Below are positions 35,901 through 50,405 of a stretch of 64,000 bases of DNA, piece after piece. The notes under the pieces were generated by a model. The model saw nothing but the letters and a program-made list of their open reading frames with translations, was not told the DNA's origin and did not search any database. A program made the position numbers and the translations under genes. The stretch lies in contig CM022670.1 in the NCBI GenBank assembly GCA_012295275.1, positions 29,155,938 to 29,219,937 of the forward strand. Direction: 5' to 3'. The DNA is from Chrysomallon squamiferum. Its lineage: Eukaryota; Mollusca; Gastropoda; Neomphalida; Peltospiridae. Each line of letters starts with the position of its first letter. Within the stretch, counting starts at the first letter, position 1.

Positions 35901-38900
35901 TAATTATTGTCTTGTTCAATATATATATTGAAAAAAAGAAATGCAAAAGTAGATTTTATTGACATTGGGAATATCTATCTAATGGATCAACAGAAAGCAG
36001 CAGAATGTTCACATTTTACACACATTTTCGCTGTTCATTAATATTGAAGAGGTTAAAGTTCAAGGTTATAACAGTATAATATCAATACCTTGTGTGCCCA
36101 CCATGGGAGTCCAGAACTGCCTGACATCTCCTTCTCATGGCAGTAAGGACATTACAAATTACGAATTACACATTGTGGAATGGTGGCCCAGTCTGTCTAT
36201 AGTAATAATGCCAACTGAGCATGATTCTGTGGCTGTGGTTGATGCTGCCTCAGTCGTCTATCCAACTTGTCCCATAAATGCTCTATAGGAGTCGGATCTG
36301 GAGATTTAGAGGGCCAGGGCAGGATCTGAATGTTATTGTTGTGTAGGTATGCTGTTGTGAGTCTGGCTGTATGTGGTCTCGCATTGTTATGCTGGAATAC
36401 AGTGTTACCATTATTCATAATTGGAGCAACATGCAGCTGCAAAATTTCATCTTGGTGTCTCTGTGCTGTTAAGTTGCCTTGGATGTGAACCAGGTTGGTC
36501 CTGCAAGTGTATGAGATTGCTGCCCACACCCTCACACTACCACTGCCAAATCTGTCAGCTTCCTGTATGCAGTTTGTAGCAAAACGTTCACCACGACGTC
36601 TGTAAACTCGACATCTTTCATCAGCTCGACAAAGCAGAAATCCAGCCTCGTCACTAAACCAGACAGTTCTCCATCATAATTGAGGCCACATTCTGTGCAC
36701 TTAACACACTGACGTTGTAGTCGATGATGTTGATGAGTCAAAACCACTTTTCTTACAGACTGTCTGGCTCGAATACCTGCCGCATGTAAATGATTGTGCA
36801 CTGTCTGAGCCGATATTCTACGCAGACCTGGTATTGCTGAAGCAGTAGAGGTAGCCGTGGTGGTTCTTTCCCGTAGATGAAGTACCCGTATGTAGCGGTC
36901 CTGGGTCCTGGTGATTACACGTGGTCTACCTGATCTGGGACGGTCAAGTGTTGTTTGGTGTTGCTGGAACCGATACCACGTTCTCAAGAAGATGCTTGGG
37001 GATACGTGGAACACCAGGGCTACAGCCGAGAAGGATTCGCCAGCTTGTAAACAGTCACTGATGTTGTTTCGTTGTGGTTCACTCAGTCGTGGTGTTTGTT
37101 TGATGTTGGGTCAGAACAAAAATAATGAACAGAAGTATTCAAAAGCCTTGCATTTTTATAACCCTCATATTCAAGTTTCATGTGCCGCACATGCATATGC
37201 ACTGGAAAAGTGGTTTGCATGTGGGGATATTTTGGCTAATAAACACGATCGTAGCCTTTATTTTGTGTTACCTGCTTTTTGGCGACTGTCACAAAAGCTA
37301 TACATTTGAATCATCAAATGTCATTATATTAATAGTTTGTACATCGATATGTGTCAGTTTACAATAGTTATCTAAGAAAGCAACCATTTTGCATTTCTTT
37401 TTTGGGAGAGTAAATATATATATATTTATCTGATATTTTCTGAATTGTATCTGCATTGATTGATTGGTAAACTACTTAATTGTAGTTATATTTCTTTATT
37501 CACATATAGTAACAGCCTGGAATCAGCAGGCCTGTGGTATCAGTCTATCAGTTAATTAACATACAGGCTATATACATTTAACACATAATATGATCAAATC
37601 TGTAGGAGTCATTTCTCATTGCTTTGATTAAGAATGTTTAATTATACAGTTCTCATTTAAAGAAACACCCAGTATCTGTTCTAATTTTTATGTATATATA
37701 TTTTTTCCTCAAATATTTAGTTACTGACCTGTAGGAAAATGTCAAATATTTCAGTAATACCTTTTTACAAAAAACAAATTTCAACAAATTATAAAATGCC
37801 AGCAGATCTTTATATTATGTATGTATGTGAGATTCAGAACTCTGAATTGAGTTTCTTTTTAATTGATTTTGTCTGATATTTTTTATATAAATTAAGGCAG
37901 ATGTTGCATGTGAAATTTATGGACATCAATATTTTTATATCTTTACAGAAAGCAGCACCTCGCACTTCTCCTCCTCTGCCATTCAGAATTGCCAAAGCGT
38001 TGGATCCAGTTCTCTTTAGAAATGTAGAGCTGGATATTATACAGGAAGAAAAAAGAGGTATGCTGGTTTGTAAATGTTGTCTGCATTTCCAGATTTTTTA
38101 AAGATTTAATATACAATGTGAAAACAAAATATATATATATATATAATATATTTAAAAAATGAAAGTTATTACATAAGTCAGTCTTAGTGAAAATGATAGT
38201 GTCTAACTGTAATTCTACATAACTACATCTTTCTATGTGCATATGTACTGTATGTATGTTTCTCTCTATATCAGTCTATAAACTCTAACCTTACATACTA
38301 ATAATCAAACATAGATCTTTATCAAAATTCCTAAAAAGTGGGATTCTTCTAGCAGTAATTGTTACCACATTCTTTAGGTCAGTGGTTGTTAATCATCGGT
38401 ACCTGTATCACCTGAGTTTATAAAACCTCAAAGATATTCTCCTTTTATATACTTAATATTTACAAATTATTACACCTGTAGGTGAACTTAACTTTTTAAC
38501 TTTGTTTTTATATATTGATTTTTTACAATAAATATATAGAATATATTATTAAGTTTAAAGATGAATGAGAATTTCTTTTTTTTTCTATTTGAATTTTATT
38601 TAAATAAATATAGTTATTGAAAGTTTTTGTGAAATTACAAAATGTATAATTAAAGAATTTAAGAACTGCTGTTTTAGGTCTTTTTATAACCAAGTTTCAC
38701 ATCTGTAACAAAAATTCATTTTTATCCTTTGTTCTGTTCTTGAAATTTCTTAATTTTTTTTTTTTTTAGTTGCCTTTATGGTGTATTTAATTTGTTGTTT
38801 TTTTAGATGCAAAGCTGCAAGGCCTGAAGAAAACACTGCATGCAGAATTTTCACCTGGTGACAAATGTCAGGTAAGATTTTTAATGAGTGTTTTGAAAAT

Positions 38901-39937
38901 TTACATTTGTAATAAAACTACTATTGCACTTGTCATGTTTGCCTACATTTAAAAATCCAGATTAGCTGGACAAAAAGATGGTTTTCTTTATAGAAGCTGT
39001 TTACAGAATTTAAAAAAAAACAATGAAAAGAAAAAGAAATCTTTACTTTCATCTAAAACATAAATTTGTTTTTCATTTCACATACATTGCAGTTTGCTTC
39101 TTGCTGATTTGTATAAATCATTTTGTCAACTCTATGTATGCTTTTTTAAAATCGAGGTCAAATTTCTTTTTTTCAATGTTAAGATATGATAAAGCAACAA
39201 AAAAATGAAGATTCTGTGGGAAAGGGTATAGTTGTGTCGTACAATGTCCTTAAAGCAGATATAGTCTGCTTGGTGTGTCACAAAATCTTGGCATTGTTGT
39301 ATTTACCTATTACAGTGTTGTTGTGCAGTCTGTTTGAACTGCTGTTCATGTAGCCATTTGTGACCCCATGGCAGAGAGTTTGGCATCCAGAGTTACAGAA
39401 CTTTATGATCATATGCTTCTCTGAAGCTGCATTTTTTCATTGCAGTACAAAAGTTTTCTATGGCTACTTTCATGTGAATCAGATCTGTTTTCTAGCATTT
39501 TTTGCATCACCATTTGCGTAATTAGTCTTTTTAAATCTCTGATTCTGTAAGAGTAATCTGACAGCAAAATTTGTTTACATTTTAAAGAATATATGAATAT
39601 AATTTCAAAATTATTAGACATTTGTTTATACATTTTGACATAAAAAACAGAACATTCATTACTTTCAGTTTACTGATTAGAATGTAATATTCTATTTCAG
39701 TGAATAAAAAGATTAGGTGAGACATGTTTATGAAAAAGATCTGATTTCTTAACTTAAACTATAGATGTATCTTGGGGCCGAATGGAAGAATAAACATAAC
39801 TTGCATCACTTTCAATTCATTATGATGCAGAACTCTATTTCAGTATAAATAACAAGGTTACATCTCTTATATATATATATAAGATTTTATTTTATAATAT
39901 AAAACCAGTGATGTATTTTTAGAAAGAAGGGAAATAA

Positions 39938-39993
<56 letters not shown>

Positions 39994-42900
39994 AATCTGT
40001 TTTTGTTTTCCCTCCCCAACTTACCAGTGTGTTTATGTGCACATACATGCATTGGCAATTGAATGCATGCATGTCAGTGAGTCTGTGAGAGATTAAGGGA
40101 GACAAGGTGGAGGTAAAAAAAAATATTAAAGAAAAATGAATTATTTTTATTGTTTCTGTCTTGGTTAGTTACATTTATGAAAAGAATCAGTCCTTTTTAA
40201 GCTGCACTCAACTTCAGTACATATTCAAATCACACGTAGCTGATTTTTAAATTTTTTTATTCTGTTCAGTCTTTTTCAGTATTTTTGCATTCCAAACAGA
40301 GCATTTGATTCATGTAAAACTACATATATTGAATATATTTATTCAAATGTGACATTGACATGTCTTTTTAAAAAAAACATACGTTGTTGACATTTCTGAA
40401 GTAAAAGGATGCAGAGGTAGTTGACACTGAATGCAGTATCCATGCTTCACTAATCATTAATATACTTAAACTTTATAATATGCTCTTTATTAGAAGAGGT
40501 CTTTTAAGGGCATGTGAAAATATGTCAAAGTTGTTTATATTTCATTCTCTATTGACGTTAACCAAAGCATCAAATGCAATAACACCAGATAGTTTTTACC
40601 CTTTGATTAAAAAAAGAAAATAATATGATGCTTAACTTTCTACAATTTACTGTATTCAATAAATAATTGATAAGCTTGTACAATAATTCCAGCATGTTTA
40701 CTTACAGCATGTTTACGCACACAGAAACTCCTCTAATTTTTGCACTAGAGACAATTCTTACAATTCCCATTGAAGTCATGTGTAGTCATTTACACTTTTG
40801 ACAAGTTTTTGTGAGTTCAGTTTACAGGTAATTCTAGTGATATGCCCTATAGATATTTCTGATATGTTTACCTGCTAGATAATTCTAATAAGTTTACTCT
40901 AATATTGTTCTGCAGTATAGTAGTTCTAGTCAGTTTTTTACATTTAGCTTTCAGATAATTTTGTTGAGTTTACTATATAGATAGTTCTAATGTGTAATAT
41001 TCTTTATTACACATTTTTAGTAATTTTACTAACTAGGTAAGTTTGTAAACAAGTGTAATTTGAGCATTAATCGGTTCTAGTTAAAGAAATTTCATTAATT
41101 TTATTATAATTTTTTTAAACTATAAAAGTCATAATTAGAAGGTAAATAATAAGTATTTTATCTCAATTTTTGTTTTTACACATGCAGAGGAAATGGGTGG
41201 AAAGCTTTATTATCAGAAATGCATAAGAATAGCAACTGCCCAGATATTAGTGTATTAAATGCATATAATAATTTCATTTGTATGAACAAGTTATAAATAA
41301 AATAAATAAATAAATATATAAAAATAATTTGAAAATAAAAATTACAGTGATAGCATGATATATGCCATTGAGATTCCAGTTACCATACTCTGTTAAAATA
41401 TTTGAATATTTGTTACAGTGAATATTGGTTGAAAGCCCTGTAGTGATTTGCTAGCTTTACATTGTCACTGACATGATCTAACTTTAGTTATTGTCTGGAG
41501 ACAGGAGATTCACAGGAAGAGATATTGATTGGTAATCTACAAAAGTGAGTTGTAATCAGAATGGGTGATGCATGACTTTCAAACTTAGAACAGTCTGCAA
41601 AATCTACAGGTATACTCAGCCCTCCATTTAATGGACTTCATTTGCTGGATTTCTGGAAATCTGGACAAAAACTTTGAAATGTATAAATATTCTTGAATCT
41701 TCATTGTGATTCTGACAATAAGATAATGTCAAAACATGAAAACTTAATATGAAGTAGATTTAGTTGTGTGTTATTCTTCAATGTTAATGTTAATATCGCA
41801 AATATTATTTGCAAATCTGAAAATCTGCAATTTTTATTTTCCAGACAACCTTTCACCCATTTTAGTCCATGAAACAGATGACTGATTGTACGTAATAACA
41901 TTTTAAATTTTCTTCAGTTAGTTGCAGGGTCATTCATACTTTGTTTAAAAATTGTTTTGGTTTCTGGAAATCAGCCTTAACCTCGTCAAAATGTTGTACA
42001 TATTTTCTAATTCTGATTCATATATAATCAGGTTAAGTATTTTGAAAAGTTCACCTAGAAGATTTGTTTTTCCTAAAAAAAAAGATTGTGAGTCTCTCTG
42101 TCACTTTTAAATAAACAGTTTCTGGTGGCCTTTTAAAATGTTTTACTACTGTTTGAAAACTTATAAGCAGAATTACTATGAATTAATATTAATATCAAAG
42201 TTTTGGAGGACTCAGTTTTCATGCTCTAATAAATACATCTTTCTCAGGCTCAGTAACCATGTACAATTATAAATAATAATAATAAAAAATAAAATAAAAT
42301 AAAATATCAGGGTACCTAGAAGCTATAGAACATACATTTTTTAAAGTATTTTGAGAAAAACTTGTTTTGGAAGAAACTTTATTTTTTTATTTTTTATTAT
42401 TCTTTATTTTTTAAATTGGGCAGCAGGAAAAAGTGAAAATTGTAAAGTGATATATAAATGCATTATTTATAGCATAGGTTTGTGTTTTAAATACTCACTG
42501 AATAAAATTTTAAGAATGTACACATTTTTTTTTTTTAAATATTTGATGCATAATTGCCATCCAGTTGAATAATGTCTACATTATTAATGGTTAGAATCCT
42601 AATGTCCATTTCTGTAAATCACAAAGTAAGGTAGAAAATAGACGTTTTTTGTTGTATTATTTTTTAAATGTTTTCTTACTTAGTGAAACTAATCTGAAAA
42701 AAATGTCAGATAAAAATGGTAGATTTTCAAATAATATTAAATAAATAAAAAATTCTGATAATGGCAGTAAATGCTACAAATTGTCTAACAGTGCTGTTGT
42801 TGTTGTTAAATTGAAATTGAAAATTACAGAAAAACTAAATCTTACGGTTTAAAAAAATTAAATTTGAGGTATATCAATTTTCTGTAATCATGTTCCCCTT

Positions 42901-45900
42901 TTCATGTCATTTTTTTTCTGTAATCATGTTTACCCATGTATTGCAATAATGTTCATATGAAACCAACTGATGTTCATTCAAACATGTTGGATGGTCTTCT
43001 ATTAAAAAGTACTTTTCAAAACAGGGATGTCTACTTTCTTCCCATACACAGCAATTAAACTTGTTCCAAAACCTGTTTACTACTATCAGTCCATGTTATA
43101 CTTAGTTGTTTATAAACATTAAAGCAATGAGATAGTATTCATGCTGCTTATAATTAACTAATTATTCTAGCCAACATGTGCATCAAATTGGTCTGGGTAA
43201 TAAATATTGCTTTTAGATTTTAATCAGAAATGAAGATATAATAGCTAACATTTAAAACTGTATTTGTTTTACTGTTAGATTCATAATGTAAACTCACTGG
43301 TTTCAAGTTTCCATATTGTTGTCACAGATCCTTTCTTATCAGTATTTAATATTTTACTTAATCTTGTTTAACTGCATCTACATTTCTGTCTTTCATTTAA
43401 TTTTTTTAATTTTTTATTATTGATAATGGGTGCCCATAAGAGAAAACACTGAATACAAAGATTCACCCACTTTATTAATAATTAGTTTTACCCAATTTAA
43501 TCCAAGAACAAAATATATAAATAATGTAGTAAACACTGAACTTCCAGTTTAATATCAGTGAATTACCTTTGAAGATTATTTAGGTACTATCATGATAGAA
43601 TGTCATATGTCAAGGAACATTAAAATTTTTATTTCTTAATCTACATTCATGGCCCAAAAACTTCTTTAAGAGTTTAGGAGCTACTGATAAATAAGAGAAA
43701 GGTCAATTGGTACAATATCTTTCTATTAAAACAAAATAATAATAAAATAAATAAATAAATTGCTTATTAAAGATACTAATCATTGTGTTATGTTTGCACA
43801 TAATGACTATTACCACATCACAATTTTTATACCCTTTTTCTAGTTCCATTTACAACAGTTGACTAGAAGTTACCCACAACATCAATGATTTTTCATTGCA
43901 TATATGAAATCTGCTAATATTAAACTGTATTTACACCCATCTATTAACTGATGAAGGTAGAGATAATTTTATGAGGATATACTTGTTATTTATTATCATA
44001 GGAGTCTTTAAGTACAATAAACAGTTTGTGAATTTGGACTGACAGTTATTATTAATTAAAAAACATATTGTTAGACCATTTTTTATGATTGTATTTTAAT
44101 ATATAATATTGTTTAGTCCAGCAAGTTTGGACTAGTGTAGTATGTTATCTTGATGGATCAAAGATCCAGTAATAATATCGGCTAATTTCAAGTCCTTTTA
44201 TCTTCTACACCCATATCTACATCCATAGAATGAATATGCTGCTCTGTCTATGTGAATTAACATATTCCAGTAAATGGTTAGATTACTTTAAAAAAAAATA
44301 TGCATATCATGTCTGAAGACAATTTTATAATGAAAATCTAATATAAACAAAATTGTAAGCATTGCTTATTTTTATATAGTCAGAATGTGGCTTTAATTTG
44401 CAAGAAATAAGGCATATGATATATTTTTTATATTTAGAATGTGTAATCAGTAATAATAATAAAAATTGCAGAAAATGCAAAAAAACCTTTTTTCTAATCA
44501 TCCATTTTACATATTTGTTACCATTGTATCTAGTTACTATGCTCCCATCCCTGCCTCATATCCTTGTCCAACAAATTAGATACACACAGGAACTTCTTTT
44601 TTCATCATCAGTTTTGAAGCAAACAGCAAACATTAATTTATATATGATCAATATGAATCATGATTTTAAAAAGTAAGTTTTCAACTGCTGTCAGTTGTGA
44701 TCTCTAATCATTTGCTTTTAGCATCTTTATATGTGTAGATATCTGAATACACCTGTATGTACTGGATGCATAGCCTGTTCCAAAGAAACAAACAAAAACA
44801 GGTGTGTCACAAGGAAGAGTATGCATCTTTCTTTATACTGAGGTATGAAGCATTTTTGTTGACATTACAATTCCAAAGTTTGATTATAGATTTTTGTAAG
44901 TATGTTTAATCTTATCTTCATATTATATTTTATAATAAATCCCTGAATAATTAATACATAACAGATTATTACAAACATTAATCATATGCAGAAGATGCAT
45001 CTGGCAGGCACCTCAGATTTTGGAGAAAGATTTTGTTTTTTGTTTGACTGAAAATAATTTGAACTTAAAATCTGTTGTGCCTAGCACAAGGTGGGTATTT
45101 CACATTTGGATCAGTTTCTTGTTTTAGACTGTCATTTTTATTAGTAAAGATAAAGAATTGTTTTTTAATATTTTCAGAATTCTTTTTCATACTTTAGTAA
45201 CAGCACTTAATTGTTTGGCAGATTTAAAGATATCTTTAAAAATACATCATCTTTATATTTCATACAAATGCAGTGCATTCAATCTTCAAAAAACAGGAAG
45301 TGGCATACAAAAGCCACTGGGAGGGGTATTTATAACAACACTTCTTACTGATCTAGTGCTCTTAATGACATATTAGTATCAAAGTAGGTGTAAATGATTT
45401 TTTTATTATTACTGTATTTTGTAAGATCATGAATTACTCTATCCTGAAGACTTACCTGGGTCAATGATATTGGTGTTTCTGTCAAAGTTCAACTAGTAAA
45501 ATGAGGTTTGATATACAATACTTTGTTTTCTAGTAAAATGAAATTTATGGCCATATAATGACAATCAATGAGACAGAAATGCATGCTTACTTGAACATTT
45601 ATAAGTTTTATTGTGTGCATGCATGTGCGTGTGTGTGAAATTTGTTTTTATATAACTAGCTCAGAATAAATGCTGAATCATAGATTCAGAAACAAAACTA
45701 CCATTACTCTTTACAAAGTTGTACTGTTATTAAAAAGTAACAACAGATTACAGGACTGCCATGTATACCCACGTTACTAATGACTAATTGTTGATGAGAA
45801 ATGATGCTTGACAAATGCCAGGTTACTCTTTAAGTTTAGGAACTACCACATAAACAGAAGAGAAATCTGCCTTGAGACAGTCTATTTTCATGGATCATTC

Positions 45901-46204
45901 CTAATTTAAATAAATATCAAAAAGAATATAAAGTTGAAAAGTTTGAGTTGTGATAAAAAATGAATTAATTTTCAATAAATGTGTCATGTGAAGCATACAT
46001 CAGAGAATGCAAGGTGTAAGTAATGGAAATAATTTCTAACGAGGCCAGCATATAAAAGGTATTTCATATAATATTCCTTGTTACTATATCATTTATGATT
46101 TAATCCATTATAAAATAAAATAACAGTAAAGATGTTAAATCACTATTTGTGCAAACTGAAGTGTGCACTGTACACACCAGTTTTTTTCTTCTTTTATATT
46201 TTTA

Positions 46205-46257
<53 letters not shown>

Positions 46258-46608
46258 TATAGAGTTCCATAACATTTGCTTTATTTTGGACAAATCTCAT
46301 TCCATCCTGTAAGTCCCGGTACAGCAGACGTGGCTAACGTCACTGTTCATCAACTCCACTGTGAGTGATGAAAGGCTAGTTTTCATGTGAAATTCGACTA
46401 GCTCTCTTTTTTTCCTTTTTTTAATTTAAATAGAAACTGCACCTGCAACTGTTACATTATTAATTTAATTGATTTGTTAGTAAATCATATGCATTTAATG
46501 TATGTTTACATAGGTACATATGTATTTATACACACAAGAAAGAGCAATCAGTTTATGTACACATTAACAAACATACAAATTTATATTGTAATGTACTAAC
46601 TTTGTTAC

Positions 46609-46655
<47 letters not shown>

Positions 46656-49600
46656 CCCAGCATACATATATACTATACAACAGACCTCTTAAAGAGCCAC
46701 ATATATAGCTGATTGTATACAAAAATTAAATAAAAAAAATGTCTCTCTTCCCTATTCTTCACTGAACAAGTCACATAAACTTTCTAAGCCTTGGCATAGA
46801 AAAATGATGTGAATTTGTGGTCCACCCAACTGTATTTGTGTGTTATATCAGCCACTAAAAGTTTCACTTATTGTTATTGGTTGAAAACTGCCTGAATGGA
46901 GGGCGTGATTCAGCCTGCTTGCTTGATGTTACAACTGTCAGATCATGTTTATCAGACTTAAATAAGCAGAGAAATAGTTAAAAACATTTAGATGGATCCA
47001 TAACAAACCAATATATTATATAGGTTAGCTGACCAGCCAAGCAGAGATACCTGTGCTGTCGTGTTGTTGGGTGTTAAAAGGGGTAATTTGAAGTCTGGTA
47101 AGTTATGCAAACTAGCTAGATTTATTTTTTAATACAGATATTTCCCATCACATTTTGTTAAGTAAAGTGGAAAGAATTAAAAGTAAGTAAATAAATTAGT
47201 TAATTTTAAAATATATTTTAGAAAATGAGAAAAAAAAATGAAATGGTATTTTAATTGATTTTGTTCAATAATATCAAGGTTAAAAATGATATGTGATAAA
47301 AATGTAGCTATTTTGGATTTCAGTTTTCATTTAATTTTTTAAAATTATTTTAACAGCTAACCTTTTCAATGATGTCTTTAGAGAAAAATATGTACCATTT
47401 ACCTTTTTCACATTTTTTAACAATAATATATAAAATATCTCTTTTTAATTGAAATTTATTTTATTTTTGGGAGTGATGGGTTTTGTCATATTTCTTTGAT
47501 ATTATTTATTCAGTTATCAGTTTATTTGCATTTTATAGTTGGCTATTTCTTTTCTTTCTTTTTCTTTTTTTTCTAATCCAGCAGCTTATTTTTTTTCTTT
47601 TCATTTGATGTGTAAATGTTTTGTACACCATGTGAATCATTTTCCTTACAGAAGCATTAAATATTTCACAATCATGCTGGTTTACATACATTTTTACACA
47701 ACTCAGAATAATACCAGCATGTGAGTATTGAGCTGATTTCATGTAAAGCAGTTTCTAAATGTAGATCTGTTATGTGTGATATATCAGTTGGTTTATTATA
47801 TTACCAGATTGAATTCAGGCACACCGCAAAGGACTGGACAAATTTGTTTTTGGATATTTAATGACTTTCTAGTACTTTATGTATGTACCTTAGTTAGTAA
47901 TTTATGAAACTGTAATACTGTAAGCAGTAATACTTAATTGTTGATATTTGATTTTCTTTATCTGTGTTTTTTAACCTTTGTTATATATAACAAATTATTA
48001 TAAAAATTCTTTACTGTACAATTTGCATTATTCTTTTATCATGATATTTCTGCTATTAACTTTTTTAAAATAAAAGTTTGTGAATAGAACAAGTATAGTG
48101 ATACATACAACAATACCCAAAACAACTTGAATCCTTTTTCATGATTTTAATGTGCATGATTACTACAGAAATAGAAGTATTATTACTAATTCATGTTTTG
48201 AATTACTCTAAATATAGCTAAGCAAATACATCTGCATAATTATACATGTAGTGTGTGTGTGTGTTTATTTAATTTTCATCACTTTCTTTTCACTTATGTC
48301 CTTTTTTATAACTTGTTACTTTCTTCTCTTTTCATTTTTTTTTTTAAATTCTTGCAAATTTTTGTTTGGGATTAAGTTTAGTTTTTATATATATACAGTT
48401 TATGCCAGTTTCAACTCTGCTACATTTACAGTAATTGTCATCCATTTGATACACACCCAATTGTTACAGTCAAGTTAAGCAAACTCCTCTATTATTAGTG
48501 ACCAACTAAATATGGTTGAACAAATTTATATATTGATATGTGTTGTAACACTGTAATTATACCCTAATGCCACATATATATTACTTTTTGTTATGTGACT
48601 GACTTTATAATACATGGATATGAGTGTATATTTGTGTTTGAGTTTTTAGAGGAAGTTTGCTTACATATTCCTTAAGCTGGGGTGATGAGTCTGTGTACTT
48701 TCATTATTTAGGAGCTTATGCTTCAGAAGTGGCATCAAAACTGATAATATTTCATAAACTGATGGATAAGGTTCATGCTATTGATATCTAATCTTAAAAA
48801 TGACCATTTAGTGTTTATAACTTGTAACTAATGTGACTAGAAATCATTTATTGCTTATACATTTATAACATGAACCACTCTTGGAAATACAACTAAAGCA
48901 ATGATATAATGAAAAAATGGAACATCAGTATTATTTCTTTAAGGGCACTATACTGATCAGCATTGAAATAAACAGTTTCAAATTAGCTACAGAAGAAATG
49001 GTTTGTAGTATTCCACAGTTTGTATTATAGCCCTGGGCTTTAATTAGGTGAAACAGATTATAAGAGAAATGTATATTTGTATTCAAGCCCTAGGCTTAAG
49101 TATGTGGAACATGGCAAGTTTTTTTTTGTCTGATTTGTTTATTTTTTTCTCCTTTCAATTAGATATTTTATTTTATTTTATTTTATTTTATTTTATTTTA
49201 TTTTATTTTATTTTTTTATTTATTGTTGTAAATTCTTGTGTGTCTCACTCAAAATCAGTTACAGAAAACAAAAGCACGATGTAATAATCAGTAATGGTAT
49301 CTTCTTTGTTTCAGGTGGGGTAGGGCGTGTAACTCAACAAGTTTCTCATAAAAACTGACATTATTAAAGCTGATGATTATTATATGCAGTCACCATAAAA
49401 GATGTACTGATCCTAACAGAAAATTCATTAACAGAAATTGTTTAAAAACAACTTGTGCAGAATACTCCATCAAACTGAGTCATTCAATAAACACAAATGC
49501 TATTTTTCCATGCCTCTAGATGCCAGATTTAATGAATAGGACGCCTCCTGTAGATTTGTTCATAACACATTTCAATCTTGTATCATTAGCAGTTTGTTTG

Positions 49601-49662
49601 CAGATAATAGTTTTTGTCACAGATTCTACAGTTTTTATTTATTGATTTTTTTTTTAATTTTA

Positions 49663-49696
<34 letters not shown>

Positions 49697-50346
49697 ATGA
49701 ATGAATGAATGATTATATCAGTCATTAATATATCTACATATTTTTGTACCTGCAGGGTTATCATGTAATTTTTATTGATTCATCCACCAGTATGTCACAT
49801 TCTGGGTCCTTTCAAAAATATTTATTTATATTTGTGGACCTGAAACAGTCTGTATAAACAGTAGTCTGTACATAGACATTAATAAATAATAGCTTGTATA
49901 GTGCCACCTGGTACCAGTATGTGAAAGTTACCCTGCTTTTCCCATACCAGGCTGGATGGATTTATTAATAAAAAAATAAACAGGGAAAAAAAGAAATTGT
50001 GTTTCTCTTTGAAGTAGTCTTATAAATAAAAGAATTAAAAAATAAGAAAAACTAAAATTCTGATTGTTTCCACATTCATGAATATTGGTGAAAGAAGCAA
50101 TTTTGTAAATATGGTTATAACTGCTTTTTTTAAATACTAAATTTCTGTTTTCTTTTGCTTTTTTTATTATTTTTTTAATTGTCCTTGAAAAAACTTTAGT
50201 AAATATTTAAAAAAAACTTTCTTTTTTTTTCTCCAGCTTTCTCTTGCCACACACCCTAACAAACTGTACAATGGACACATCCAGGAACTGACAGACAACA
50301 AGGGACCTGTTGTTGTTTTCATTGAAGAGTTAGGAGAGAAGTAGGT

Positions 50347-50405
<59 letters not shown>

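Larger units (their letters stand above)
38872..50236. other. 11.4 kb OTUD4 intron, no coding exon recognised
   Basis: The intron joins exons that together make the Tudor-like segment, with matching phase 0. It contains the TC, ATT, CA and TTTTA microsatellites and degenerate tandem repeats listed separately. Short open frames inside resemble no protein family. Confidence 0.7.
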
